34,544 bases of DNA from assembly GCA_012735535.1 (NCBI GenBank), contig JAAYHC010000047.1:1-34544 (forward strand). The letters run 5' to 3'. The notes beneath the pieces are model-generated. The model was not told the origin of the DNA and ran no database searches. It was given only the letters and a program-made list of their open reading frames with translations. The position numbers and the translations under genes were made by a program. This DNA is from Bacillota bacterium (lineage in GTDB: Bacteria > Bacillota > UBA5301). Positions within the stretch are counted from its first letter, which is position 1. Each line of letters starts with the position of its first letter. Below are positions 16,737 through 25,446 of this stretch, one piece after another.

Positions 16737-19217
16737 ATGTTTGGAAGATTTACGGAAAGAGCTGAAAAAGTCATTCTACTTTCGCAGGATGAGGCTCGCC
16801 GCTTAGGCCATAATGTCGTCGGTACCGAGCACCTCTTGCTCGGCCTGGTCCGCGAAGGACAAGGTATCGCCGCCAAGGTTTTACAATCGCTTGGTTTAGG
16901 TTTGGAACAGATCCGAGCAGAGGTTGAGAAGGTTATTGGTCGCGGGGAGGAGGTTGTCACCGGAAAAATCGGTTTCACACCGCGCTCGAAACGGGTCATG
17001 GAACTGGCGCTCGATGAAGCCCGCACCCTCGGTCATAACTATATCGGCACCGAACATATTTTGCTGGGTCTGTTGCGCGAGGAGGAGGGGGTAGCCTCGA
17101 AAGTACTCCGCAACCAGGGCGTGGACATCAGCAAAGCCCGGCAAAAAACTTTGGAACTACTTGGCTCGCATTTTGCCGGAATGTCCGGCCCTAACCCGCA
17201 GCAGGCCGGAATCGGTCCGGACCAAGTTAGTGGTAGCCGGAGCAATACCCCGACTTTGGACCAGTTCGGTCGGGACTTAACTGAGTTGGCGAAGGAGGAA
17301 AAACTCGATCCGGTCATCGGCCGAGCCAAAGAGATCGAGCGGGTTATTCAGATTCTCAGCCGGCGGACCAAGAATAATCCGGTGCTGATCGGTGAGCCTG
17401 GTGTAGGTAAGACGGCGATCGTCGAGGGCTTGGCTCAAATGATCGTCCAGTCCAAGGTGCCTGAAGTGCTCAAAGGTAAGCGCGTGGTTACCCTCGATAT
17501 GGGTTCGTTGGTGGCCGGCTCCAAATACCGGGGCGAGTTTGAAGAGCGGCTGAAAAAGGTGATGGACGAGATCAAAGCGGCCGGCAACGTCATTCTCTTT
17601 ATCGATGAGATGCACACCATTATTGGGGCTGGAGCTGCTGAAGGTGCCATTGATGCCTCCAATATTCTCAAACCTGCGTTAGCCCGCGGCGAATTGCAGA
17701 CGATCGGAGCTACCACTTTGGATGAGTACCGGAAACATGTTGAGAAAGATCCGGCTTTAGAACGCCGCTTCCAGCCGGTGATGGTCGATGAACCGAGCCA
17801 AGAAGAGGCGATTGCGATCTTAGAGGGGCTGCGCGACCGGTACGAAGCGCATCACCGGGTCAAAATATCTGATGAAGCGATTAGAGAGGCGGTTGTCTTG
17901 GCCGACCGGTATGTTTCGGACCGCTTCTTACCTGATAAGGCCATCGATCTAATCGATGAAGCGAGCTCGCGGGTCAGATTACGGGCTTTAGAGCCTTCCG
18001 ACGAGATTAAGGAGCTACAAGAGCAGATCAAAGCGATCGGGCTGGAGAAAGAGGAAGCCGTCAAGAACCAAGAGTTTGAAAAAGCGGCCCAGTTGCGCGA
18101 CCGTGAGCAGCAACTGCAAGAGGAATATCGGCAAAAAATGAATGAATGGGAGCAGCAACGCAGTCAGCAGGTCGGGGAGGTTACCGTAGACGACATTGCC
18201 TATGTCGTCTCCAGTTGGACTGGGATCCCGGTTACTCGGTTGGCCGAGGATGAGAGCGAACGGTTGCTGCGGCTCGAAGAGATTTTACACAAGCGGGTCG
18301 TCGGCCAAAAAGAGGCGGTCAGCGCGGTGGCCAAAGCAATCCGTCGGGCTAGAGCCGGCCTGAAGAACCCGAAGCGTCCGATTGGTTCCTTTATCTTCTT
18401 AGGGCCGACCGGTGTCGGTAAAACCGAATTGGCCAGGGCTCTGGCCGAGGCGATGTTTGGCGATGAAGACGCGATGATCCGGATTGATATGTCCGAATAC
18501 ATGGAGCGTCATGCCGTGGCGCGGCTGATTGGCGCACCTCCCGGATATGTCGGTTACGATGAGGGTGGACAATTAACCGAGAAAGTGCGGCGCAAACCAT
18601 ATTCGGTAGTCTTGTTTGACGAGATTGAAAAAGCACATCCGGAGGTATTTAACGTACTGCTGCAAGTTCTCGAGGATGGGCGGTTGACCGATGGGCGCGG
18701 CCGGACGGTTGATTTCCGCAACACCATCCTGATTATGACCTCCAATGTCGGGGCGGCTGATATTAAGAAATCTGCTTTGGGCTTCCGTGCGGGAGGGGAA
18801 GATCAGGCCAAAGATGAATACGAGAAGATGAAGAGCCGCGTCTTGGAGGAGCTGCGGCGGACCTTCCGTCCGGAGTTTCTCAACCGTCTCGATGAGATCA
18901 TCGTCTTCCACGAATTAAGTAAAGAAGAGCTGAAGCAGATCGTCAGCTTGATGGTGCAGGAGTTCCAGCGCAATGCTGCCGAGATGGGGCTAAATGTCGA
19001 GGTGACCGAAGCGGCACAAGATCTCTTGTTGGAGAAGAGCTACGAGCCCGAGTTTGGTGCTCGCCCATTGCGTCGGGCGCTAGAACAGATGATTGAAAAT
19101 CCGTTGGCCGAAAAGATGTTGGAGAAAGACTTCGATCGTTCCAGCCGGATTGTCGTGACCGCCGAGGATGGAGAGATCAAGTTCAATATCCAGGACCTCG
19201 CCGAAACATCCAGTTAG
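16737..19217 (+). CDS. clpC: ATP-dependent unfoldase ClpC
   Basis: ClpC is the Hsp100 unfoldase that feeds arginine-phosphorylated or adaptor-bound proteins to ClpP. Two N-terminal Clp repeats (about residues 4-60 and 79-145) each show a GTEHxLLGL motif. AAA+ domain 1 has Walker A GEPGVGKT near 219. A UVR-containing middle region follows ([19 protein letters not shown]). AAA+ domain 2 has Walker A GPTGVGKT near 555, and the C-terminal D2-small domain completes 826 residues. It follows mcsB by 13 bases with GGGGGTTTGAG as SD region. Confidence 0.98.
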   Translation: MFGRFTERAEKVILLSQDEARRLGHNVVGTEHLLLGLVREGQGIAAKVLQSLGLGLEQIRAEVEKVIGRGEEVVTGKIGFTPRSKRVMELALDEARTLGHNYIGTEHILLGLLREEEGVASKVLRNQGVDISKARQKTLELLGSHFAGMSGPNPQQAGIGPDQVSGSRSNTPTLDQFGRDLTELAKEEKLDPVIGRAKEIERVIQILSRRTKNNPVLIGEPGVGKTAIVEGLAQMIVQSKVPEVLKGKRVVTLDMGSLVAGSKYRGEFEERLKKVMDEIKAAGNVILFIDEMHTIIGAGAAEGAIDASNILKPALARGELQTIGATTLDEYRKHVEKDPALERRFQPVMVDEPSQEEAIAILEGLRDRYEAHHRVKISDEAIREAVVLADRYVSDRFLPDKAIDLIDEASSRVRLRALEPSDEIKELQEQIKAIGLEKEEAVKNQEFEKAAQLRDREQQLQEEYRQKMNEWEQQRSQQVGEVTVDDIAYVVSSWTGIPVTRLAEDESERLLRLEEILHKRVVGQKEAVSAVAKAIRRARAGLKNPKRPIGSFIFLGPTGVGKTELARALAEAMFGDEDAMIRIDMSEYMERHAVARLIGAPPGYVGYDEGGQLTEKVRRKPYSVVLFDEIEKAHPEVFNVLLQVLEDGRLTDGRGRTVDFRNTILIMTSNVGAADIKKSALGFRAGGEDQAKDEYEKMKSRVLEELRRTFRPEFLNRLDEIIVFHELSKEELKQIVSLMVQEFQRNAAEMGLNVEVTEAAQDLLLEKSYEPEFGARPLRRALEQMIENPLAEKMLEKDFDRSSRIVVTAEDGEIKFNIQDLAETSS

Positions 19218-19229
19218 GGGGTGTAACTG

Positions 19230-19430
19230 TTGGCTGACAAGCAGAATTGGGTGACCGTCTACGAAACCCAAGAAGCGTACGATGCGATGGAGGTCAAGAA
19301 TTTGCTGTCGGAGCACGGGGTGCCAAGCAAAATCAAGGGCAGCGGATATGTGCAAGTGCCGGTAAAGTATGCCGCTCTGGCCAAAGAGTTGGTCGATACC
19401 CGGCCGGATCAAGATGAGTATTTTCGGTAG
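19230..19430 (+). CDS. DUF2007-like small protein
   Basis: A 66-residue protein (WVTVYETQEAYDAMEVKNLLSEHG...) resembling the DUF2007 family of small, one-domain proteins thought to bind a ligand or partner. The start is TTG 19230 with GGGGGTG upstream. It lies 12 bases after clpC and 15 before radA, clearly inside the operon. Its function is unknown. Confidence 0.75.
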   Translation: MADKQNWVTVYETQEAYDAMEVKNLLSEHGVPSKIKGSGYVQVPVKYAALAKELVDTRPDQDEYFR

Positions 19431-19445
19431 ATAGGTGGTACCGGG

Positions 19446-20822
19446 GTGAAAAAGTCACAGTCGATCTTTGTCTGTACCGAATGTGGTACCGAATCGCCGA
19501 AATGGTTTGGTCGGTGTCCAGGCTGTCAAGCTTGGAACAGTTTGGTGGAAGAGCGACCGGTCAAAGACCGGACCGAGGTTTCTCGGTCCGGTTTCTCGCT
19601 TGCTTCCTCCGGGCAACCGGTACCGCTTACCGAGGTGCGCGGCGGGCAAGAATTCCGCTTAGGCACCGGCCTGGGCGAGCTGGACCGGGTCTTAGGCGGT
19701 GGGGTGGTTCCCGGCTCCTTGGTCCTGGTCGGAGGGGAGCCCGGGATCGGCAAGTCAACTTTATTGCTACAGGTAGCCGGATTATGGTCCACGACTCGCG
19801 GCCGGGTTTTGTATGTCTCGGGAGAAGAATCGGTCGAGCAAATCAAATTGCGGGCCGATCGCCTGGGTATCGCCGCCGATCAGCTCTTGGTCGTCACCGA
19901 AAACAGTATCCCCGCGATTATCGCGATGGCCGATGCAGTGCAGCCAACCCTGTTGATTCTCGATTCAATTCAAACCGCCTACTGTCCGGACCTCACTTCT
20001 GCCCCCGGCAGTGTGGCCCAGGTGCGCCAGGCAACCGCAGACTTGCTCCGCTGGGGCAAATCGGCACAGGTCCCGGTCTGGTTAATCGGTCATGTGACCA
20101 AAGCCGGCTCGTTGGCCGGACCGAAGGTTCTCGAGCATATGGTCGATACGGTCTTGAGCTTTGAGGGCGATCAGGCGCAGTTTTACCGGATTATTCGCGC
20201 TACCAAGAATCGTTTTGGTTCGACCAATGAGATCGGAGTTTTTGAAATGCGCGACACCGGCCTGGTGGAAGTAAACAACCCCTCACAACTTTTTATCAGC
20301 CAGCGGGCTGCCGGAAGCACGGGTTCGACGGTGGTTGCAACCATCGAGGGGACCCGGCCGATTTTGGTGGAAATCCAGGCTCTCACTGCGCGGGCCGGTT
20401 TTGCTGGGACGGCGCGCCGACAGAGCATCGGTTTTGATCATGGCCGGGTCGCGATCTTGTTGGCGGTTCTGGAAAAACGGGCAGGTTTACATTTGGAAGA
20501 TCATGATGTCTATGTGAATGTCGCCGGGGGAGTGCGGATCGCTGAACCGGCAGCCGACCTTGGTGTGGCGCTTGCGATTGCTTCTAGCTTCAGGAATCTT
20601 CCGATTAACCCCCGACTATGTATAATTGGAGAGGTCGGGCTCTCCGGGGAGGTCCGACGGGTCAGCCGGGTTGAGGCCCGTTTGACCGAAGCGGCCAAAC
20701 TCGGATTTCAGGAGGCAATTATCCCACAGGCAAATTATCACGAATGCAAAAAAATCGAAAGGTTACGCCTAATTGGCGTAGAAAATATTGGCGAAGCTTT
20801 AGATTATGCGGTTTCTAGGTGA
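19446..20822 (+). CDS. radA: DNA repair protein RadA
   Basis: RadA is a RecA-like helicase that drives branch migration in recombinational repair. The N-terminal zinc finger is CTECGTESPKWFGRCPGC. Walker A is GGEPGIGKST near residue 97, followed by the family motif KNRFG near 253. A C-terminal Lon-protease-like domain follows (residues about 350-458, with VYVNVAGGVRIAEPAADLGVALAI). GTG 19446 has a TAGGTGG SD region. It precedes disA, the conserved order in many Bacillota, where RadA is known to affect DisA activity. Confidence 0.97.
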   Translation: MKKSQSIFVCTECGTESPKWFGRCPGCQAWNSLVEERPVKDRTEVSRSGFSLASSGQPVPLTEVRGGQEFRLGTGLGELDRVLGGGVVPGSLVLVGGEPGIGKSTLLLQVAGLWSTTRGRVLYVSGEESVEQIKLRADRLGIAADQLLVVTENSIPAIIAMADAVQPTLLILDSIQTAYCPDLTSAPGSVAQVRQATADLLRWGKSAQVPVWLIGHVTKAGSLAGPKVLEHMVDTVLSFEGDQAQFYRIIRATKNRFGSTNEIGVFEMRDTGLVEVNNPSQLFISQRAAGSTGSTVVATIEGTRPILVEIQALTARAGFAGTARRQSIGFDHGRVAILLAVLEKRAGLHLEDHDVYVNVAGGVRIAEPAADLGVALAIASSFRNLPINPRLCIIGEVGLSGEVRRVSRVEARLTEAAKLGFQEAIIPQANYHECKKIERLRLIGVENIGEALDYAVSR

Positions 20823-20841
20823 TCAGGGGGAATGCTGACCA

Positions 20842-21912
20842 ATGGCCGAGATGGACGACAAACTGTTTGAGACGCTGCGGATGGTGGCTCCCGGTACCGA
20901 TCTTTACGAAGGCCTTGAGAACATCCTGCGCGCCCGTACCGGAGCTTTGATCGTCGTCGGTGATTCCGAAGAAGTCTTGGCGCTGTGTGACGGCGGTTTT
21001 AAGATCGACACGGAGATGCGCCCGACCTCTCTTTATGAGCTGGCGAAGATGGACGGGGCGATCGTGCTTTCGCGTGATGCGAAAAGGATCTTGCTCGCCA
21101 ACACGCAGTTGATCCCCAATCCGCTGATCCCGTCGATGGAGACCGGCACCAGGCACCGGACGGCGCAGCGTGTGGCTGTGCAAACCGGTGAGCTGGTTAT
21201 TTCGATTAGTCAGCGCCGCAATGTGATTACCCTCTACCGTGGCAGCAGCAAGTATATCCTCCATGATGTCAGCGTGATTCTCGCCAAAGCCAACCAGGCT
21301 CTGCAGACGTTGGAGAAATATAAGAGCGTTTTGGAAGAGGTCTTGACCAATCTGACCGCGGTCGAGTTTGAAGATTTAGTGACCGCGATGGATGTAGCCA
21401 CAGCGATCCAGCGGGCCCAGATGGTCTTCCGGATTTCCAAAGAGATCGAAAAATACATTTGCGAACTGGGCACTGAGGGCAGACTGGTGAGTATGCAGCT
21501 CGAGGAGTTAATGGTCGACATCGAAGATGAAGGGCTGCTGGTCATTAGGGACTACAAGAGCGCCGAAGAGAAGCGTACGCCCGAAGAGATCTGGAAGATG
21601 CTGTCCAAGTGGAGTTCCGAGGATTTGCTTGATCTGAATCTGATTACGCGCGCTTTGGGCCATGGCGGCAGTATGAATTCCTTAGAAACTTTACTTACTC
21701 CGCGCGGATTTCGCACTTTGTCCAAGATCCCGCGTTTACCGATGCCGGTTATCGAAAACCTTGTCGAGACCTTCGGTACATTGCCGCGCATTCTCGATGC
21801 GTCCATCGAGGAGTTGGATGCGGTCGAAGGTATTGGCGAAGTGCGGGCAAGGGCAATTAAAGAAGGCCTGCGTCGTTTCCGAGAACAGGCCTTGATCGAT
21901 CAGCATCTGTAA
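20842..21912 (+). CDS. disA: Diadenylate cyclase DisA (c-di-AMP synthase, DNA scanning)
   Basis: DisA makes cyclic di-AMP from two ATP and pauses at branched DNA. The cyclase domain (about residues 5-145) has ALIVVGDSEEVLALCDGGF, the catalytic DGA near residue 71 and the GTRHRTA motif near 103. A helical linker follows, and the C-terminal helix-hairpin-helix DNA-binding domain is seen in LDAVEGIGEVRARAIKEGL. The length of 356 residues is typical. It ends three bases from the opposing Cys-rich gene. AGGGGG lies upstream of ATG 20842. Confidence 0.97.
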   Translation: MAEMDDKLFETLRMVAPGTDLYEGLENILRARTGALIVVGDSEEVLALCDGGFKIDTEMRPTSLYELAKMDGAIVLSRDAKRILLANTQLIPNPLIPSMETGTRHRTAQRVAVQTGELVISISQRRNVITLYRGSSKYILHDVSVILAKANQALQTLEKYKSVLEEVLTNLTAVEFEDLVTAMDVATAIQRAQMVFRISKEIEKYICELGTEGRLVSMQLEELMVDIEDEGLLVIRDYKSAEEKRTPEEIWKMLSKWSSEDLLDLNLITRALGHGGSMNSLETLLTPRGFRTLSKIPRLPMPVIENLVETFGTLPRILDASIEELDAVEGIGEVRARAIKEGLRRFREQALIDQHL

Positions 21913-21914
21913 AC

Positions 21915-22313
21915 TTATGTTAAGGTAAAACAGCCCAGCGTGGCTACCCGCGAATATTCTTTGGCCAACACCTCATTCATATTCAGTTCGAGCAGATCAC
22001 ACAAGGCCGCGATGTAAAATTGGGTTCGTCCGATTTCCGCTTCGATGATCTCTTTGCAGTGTGGGCAGAGATCACCTTCGAGGTGGGTGTGCATATAATC
22101 TTTAAGATCGCTATAAGACTCCAGATCTTGTGGAAAAGCTTGTCGCTCCGCCCTGACTCGGACACACCCGCAGAGCGTTACGGACTTGGCAACCGCTCGG
22201 TTGATGCGGGCGCAGGACTCTTGAAGTTTCGTTGTGACATCGAGGATGCTTTTGTGCCGGATTAGGCACTGGGATACGGTCTGCTGAAACTTGTCATAGG
22301 TACAGCCATCCAC
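21915..22313 (-). CDS. Unrecognised Cys-rich helical protein, convergent with disA
   Basis: I do not recognise this gene with confidence. The product is about 132 residues, predicted mostly helical, with a Cys cluster CGC near residue 49 and CPHC near 82, plus Cys residues near the N- and C-termini. These could bind metal or form disulfides. The middle part (LDVTTKLQESCARINRAVAKSVT) looks like a conserved helix pair. The track opens at GTG 22322, directly against the SD AAGAAGG; GTG 22313 has the same SD nine bases upstream and is preferred. It has a near-perfect promoter of its own, so it is almost certainly a real, expressed gene. Confidence 0.75.
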   Translation of the reverse strand: MDGCTYDKFQQTVSQCLIRHKSILDVTTKLQESCARINRAVAKSVTLCGCVRVRAERQAFPQDLESYSDLKDYMHTHLEGDLCPHCKEIIEAEIGRTQFYIAALCDLLELNMNEVLAKEYSRVATLGCFTLT

Positions 22314-22343
22314 TGAACACACCTTCTTTCCATCGTCCTTTTC

Positions 22344-22373
22344 ATTATAACTACCAGAAAATTAGGTTGTCAA
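22344..22373 (-). promoter_or_regulatory. Promoter of the Cys-rich protein gene
   Basis: On the minus strand: TTGACA (22373-22368), an 18-base spacer and TATAAT (22349-22344), both boxes perfect. It diverges from the carD promoters, whose -35 lies 54 bases away. Confidence 0.85.
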
Positions 22374-22426
22374 GGAAAGGTGCGCAGGGCTAATAGTGCG
22401 GCCTGCTTTTTCTGGTGTCAAAAACG

Positions 22427-22456
22427 TTGACAACCACCAAGGCTCAATGATATAAT
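22427..22456 (+). promoter_or_regulatory. carD promoter P1
   Basis: A perfect TTGACA (22427-22432), an 18-base spacer and a perfect TATAAT (22451-22456), starting near base 22463, about 80 bases before carD. Confidence 0.85.
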
Positions 22457-22466
22457 ACAAATTTTA

Positions 22467-22496
22467 TTGACTTTCCAGACTAAAGTACGATACAAT
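22467..22496 (+). promoter_or_regulatory. carD promoter P2
   Basis: TTGACT (22467-22472), an 18-base spacer and TACAAT (22491-22496), exactly 40 bases downstream of P1. It would start near 22503. The P2 -35 lies just past the P1 start site, so the two may be used at different times. Confidence 0.6.
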
Positions 22497-22543
22497 TATT
22501 GTGAGTATAATTATGAGCGAAAATCGGAAATGGAGGCAAAGCG

Positions 22544-23041
22544 ATGTTTAATGTCGGAGACCGTGTGGTTTATCCGATGCACGGGGCCGGGATTATCGAG
22601 GCTATCGAGGAGCGCGAAGTGCTGGGAGAAAAACAAAGTTACTACATTATGCACCTCCCGGTTGGTGATATGAAGGTCATGGTTCCCGTCAATGCGGTTG
22701 CCGACATTGGTTTGCGGGAGGTAATCACCAAAGAGGAGATCCCCAAGGTTCTGGAAATCTTGGATGGCGAGACCGAAAAGATGTCCTCCAACTGGAATCG
22801 GCGCTATCGAGCCAACTTGGAAAAGATCAAATCCGGTGATATCTATGAGTTGACCGAGGTAGTGAAATACCTTTCCGTTCGCGAGCAAGAAAAAGGCTTA
22901 TCAACCGGAGAACGGAAGATGTTGGAGAACGCCAGGCAGATTTTGGTGAGTGAGCTCGTCTTGGCCGGCAATAAAACCGAAGAAGAGGTGAGAGAACTCC
23001 TAGAACAAACTTTACAGAACTCTACAGCTACAAGTGAATAA
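22544..23041 (+). CDS. carD: CarD/CdnL family RNA polymerase-binding regulator
   Basis: The N-terminal Tudor-like RNAP-interaction domain is clear (FNVGDRVVYPMHGAGIIEAIEERE, then YYIMHLPVGDMKVMVP, about residues 2-60). An all-helical C-terminal domain follows. Proteins of this family bind the RNA polymerase beta subunit and stabilise open complexes, often at rRNA promoters. ATG 22544 follows TGGAGG. The length of 165 residues is normal. Two tandem promoters precede it. Confidence 0.93.
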   Translation: MFNVGDRVVYPMHGAGIIEAIEEREVLGEKQSYYIMHLPVGDMKVMVPVNAVADIGLREVITKEEIPKVLEILDGETEKMSSNWNRRYRANLEKIKSGDIYELTEVVKYLSVREQEKGLSTGERKMLENARQILVSELVLAGNKTEEEVRELLEQTLQNSTATSE

Positions 23042-23090
23042 ATTAATGGGCAAGGGAACTATTTAGAACCTTTTTACAGTTATAGTAGCC

Positions 23091-24224
23091 ATGAGAGAGG
23101 AGGTGAAGACGCTGAATAAATTCTTTCGCCTTTTCTTCTTGACTCTGGGAGCTTTTATCGGATACCACATGGCTCGGCACGGATTGCCCATAATTTATGA
23201 CGGTGAATTTGTCGCGGTAGCCGTAACCAGGCAGACCTTGATGTATGCGATCGTTATCGGTGGGTTAATCGGATTTCTTGGATCACCGTTCTTGGTGCGA
23301 TGGATAGCTGGCATTATTAATTTTATTCTTTCCCATCTGCACAAGCTGCCGTTTTTGGACGTGGTGGCCGGGACGATCGGAGCCGTTAGCGGGCTTTTGG
23401 TAGCCTTCTTGTTGACGATGACCTTTCCCGAGGATGTCCCCATTCTTGGTGACTTTCTGCCGGTGATCATCAGTCTGTTATGTGGCTATCTGGGGATGGC
23501 TTTGCTGGTCAAGAAAAAAGAGGATTTGTTTAATCTGTTGTCCTTCACTGATCAGCGTGCCAAAGATGACGGCGAGCGGAGTCAAGAGGAAAGATTAGCA
23601 CCAAAAATTCTTGATACCAGTGTGATTATTGACGGTCGGATCTTCGATATCTGTCAGTCCGGTTTTATTGAAGGAGATTTGATTGTACCCGGCTTTGTGT
23701 TGGAGGAGATCCAGCATATTGCAGACTCGGCGGACTTACTCAAAAGAAATCGCGGGCGGCGCGGTTTGGATATCTTAAACCGGATGCAGAAAGAGCTTCC
23801 GGTTAAGGTGCGCATCGTGCACAAAGACTACCCCGAGATTTCTGAGGTTGACAGTCGCATTGTCCAGCTGGCCAAGGATCTGCGCGGTAAGGTTTTGACC
23901 AACGATTACAATCTGAACAAAGTCTGCGAGTTGCAAGGGGTCAAGGTTCTGAACATTAATGAGTTGGCGAATGCGGTCAAACCGGTAGTCTTGCCCGGAG
24001 AAGAAATGGCGGTGCAAGTGATTAAAGACGGTAAGGAAGCCGGGCAAGGGGTGGCTTACCTTGATGATGGGACGATGATTGTCGTTGACGGCGGTCGACG
24101 CTATATCGGAGACACCATCGATGTCTTGGTGACGAGTGTCTTGCAGACGGCCGCGGGGCGAATGATCTTCGCCAAACCGAAAAATGCGGCGGACCAGGGT
24201 GTTGACGCCAAAGCTTCGTATTAA
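23091..24224 (+). CDS. Membrane-anchored PIN/TRAM domain protein (YacL-like)
   Basis: Four N-terminal membrane helices (about residues 8-135) anchor a PIN nuclease-like domain (about 165-290) with acidic residues in ILDTSVIIDGRI, VDSRIVQLA and VLTNDYNLN. A TRAM RNA-binding domain ends the protein (KEAGQGVAYLDDGTMIVV). The order matches B. subtilis YacL, next to ispD there too. A role as a membrane-bound RNase is inferred. ATG 23091 (track) has no SD before it. Instead a full 9-base anti-SD match, AGGAGGTGA (23098-23106), sits eight bases before CTG 23112, giving MNKFFRLFFLTLG; GTG 23103 lies inside that SD. The true start may be the CTG. Confidence 0.9.
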   Translation: MREEVKTLNKFFRLFFLTLGAFIGYHMARHGLPIIYDGEFVAVAVTRQTLMYAIVIGGLIGFLGSPFLVRWIAGIINFILSHLHKLPFLDVVAGTIGAVSGLLVAFLLTMTFPEDVPILGDFLPVIISLLCGYLGMALLVKKKEDLFNLLSFTDQRAKDDGERSQEERLAPKILDTSVIIDGRIFDICQSGFIEGDLIVPGFVLEEIQHIADSADLLKRNRGRRGLDILNRMQKELPVKVRIVHKDYPEISEVDSRIVQLAKDLRGKVLTNDYNLNKVCELQGVKVLNINELANAVKPVVLPGEEMAVQVIKDGKEAGQGVAYLDDGTMIVVDGGRRYIGDTIDVLVTSVLQTAAGRMIFAKPKNAADQGVDAKASY

Positions 24225-24235
24225 CGCCACCTAAT

Positions 24236-24252
24236 AGGCCCCTCAGGGGCCT
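24236..24252 (+). terminator. Hairpin between yacL and ispD
   Basis: AGGCCCC (24236-24242) and GGGGCCT (24246-24252) form a perfect 7-bp stem with a 3-base loop, followed by only TTT then CCC. The weak tail suggests partial termination or a processing hairpin. It also buries the only SD-like sequence (AGGGG) serving ATG 24258. Confidence 0.45.
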
Positions 24253-24257
24253 TTCCC

Positions 24258-24980
24258 ATGTATCTGGGGGGATCAGCCATTGCTGTTTCGGTAATTATTC
24301 CTGCTGCCGGGTACGGCAAACGGATGGGCAGTGAGATCAATAAACAGTTTCTGCTGCTGGGCGGTATTCCGGTGGTCGGCCGGACTGTCCGGATCTTTGC
24401 CGAGATGCCGGAGGTGGCCGAGATTGTGCTGGTAGTCAGGTCCGATGAACTTGCCTTCGCTTTGGAAACTGTGGTACAAGCTTATGGGCGCGGTAAAACC
24501 AGGGCGGTGGCCGGTGGCCGAACTCGGCAGGAATCGGTATATCACGGTTTGGCCGCTCTTTCAGCGGAGAGTGAGGTTGTACTCATTCACGATGGGGCCA
24601 GACCCCTGATCGAGCCGGGGTTGGTGCGCCAGGTTATTGCTGCAGCCGAAGAGAACGGGGCGGCGATCGCTGCTGTGCCGGTGAAAGATACGATTAAGGT
24701 TGTGGAGAATGGATGGGTCAGCGAGACCTTGCTCCGGGACAAGCTCTGGGCGGTCCAGACCCCCCAGGCCTTTAAACGGGAGATCATCTTGGCAGCACAT
24801 CAAGGTGCTATCGGGCTTGAGGCTACCGATGATGCCGCGCTGGTGGAAAGACTGGGGTATGCGGTCCGGGTTGTTCCCGGTTCTTACAAGAATATCAAGA
24901 TCACCACACCGGAAGATTTGCTTCTGGCCGAGGCCTTTCTCAAGGAGGATAACCGAGATGCGGGTAGGAATAGGATATGA
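24258..24980 (+). CDS. ispD: 2-C-methyl-D-erythritol 4-phosphate cytidylyltransferase IspD
   Basis: IspD joins CTP to methylerythritol phosphate in the non-mevalonate isoprenoid pathway. The nucleotide-binding loop [22 protein letters not shown] is intact, with [22 protein letters not shown] and TPQAF further on. The track start ATG 24258 adds seven residues not typical of the family, and its SD would be hidden in the 24236-24252 hairpin. ATT 24279 has GGGGGG (24266-24271) seven bases upstream and gives the family-like start [12 protein letters not shown] keep the ATG coordinates but consider ATT possible. The 3' end overlaps ispF by 23 bases. Confidence 0.94.
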   Translation: MYLGGSAIAVSVIIPAAGYGKRMGSEINKQFLLLGGIPVVGRTVRIFAEMPEVAEIVLVVRSDELAFALETVVQAYGRGKTRAVAGGRTRQESVYHGLAALSAESEVVLIHDGARPLIEPGLVRQVIAAAEENGAAIAAVPVKDTIKVVENGWVSETLLRDKLWAVQTPQAFKREIILAAHQGAIGLEATDDAALVERLGYAVRVVPGSYKNIKITTPEDLLLAEAFLKEDNRDAGRNRI

Positions 24981-25440
24981 TGTTCATCGCCTGGTTGAGG
25001 GCAGACGTTTAGTCCTGGGCGGGGTTGTGGTCCCCTTTACCAAAGGCTTGCTTGGTCATTCTGATGCCGATGTACTGGTCCATGCGATTATGGATGCTCT
25101 GTTGGGGGCGGCCGGGCTGGGGGACATTGGCAAGCACTTTCCGGATACCGATCCGCAGTACAAGGATATCTCCAGCCTGGAACTGTTGGAGCGGGTCGGC
25201 GGCCTGTTGCGATCAGCCGGGTATCAGGTTGTCAACATTGATGCGGTGGTGATTGCCGAAGCACCAAAATTAGCACCCTATATTCAGCAAATGCGCGCCA
25301 ATATTGCGGCCAGATTGCAGATCGCACCGGAAGGAGTCGGAGTCAAAGCGACTACCAGCGAAGGTTTGGGCTTCGTCGGTACGGGGCAAGGCATGGCGGC
25401 GCAAGCGGTCTGTTTACTGGCGTGCCGAGAAGAGGAGTGA
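24958..25440 (+). CDS. ispF: 2-C-methyl-D-erythritol 2,4-cyclodiphosphate synthase IspF
   Basis: IspF cyclises CDP-methylerythritol phosphate to the 2,4-cyclodiphosphate two steps after IspD. The zinc ligands are in GIGYDVHRL (Asp and His near residues 8-10) and the later [24 protein letters not shown] and the C-terminal [12 protein letters not shown] are also present. The track runs upstream to 24700, but ATG 24958 follows AAGGAGG and gives the standard start and 160-residue length. It overlaps ispD, as is common for this gene pair. Confidence 0.97.
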   Translation: MRVGIGYDVHRLVEGRRLVLGGVVVPFTKGLLGHSDADVLVHAIMDALLGAAGLGDIGKHFPDTDPQYKDISSLELLERVGGLLRSAGYQVVNIDAVVIAEAPKLAPYIQQMRANIAARLQIAPEGVGVKATTSEGLGFVGTGQGMAAQAVCLLACREEE

Positions 25441-25446
25441 GCGTGG

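Noticed and set aside
19481-20164. Long 227-residue plus-strand ORF inside radA
   Set aside because: It is a GC-driven shadow of radA in another frame, very rich in Arg, Gly and Pro, with no SD or family match.
22383-22414. Possible terminator GCAGG...CCTGC followed by TTTTT upstream of carD
   Set aside because: The stem is only five pairs with a long, poorly paired loop, and no plus-strand gene ends nearby except disA, 470 bases away.
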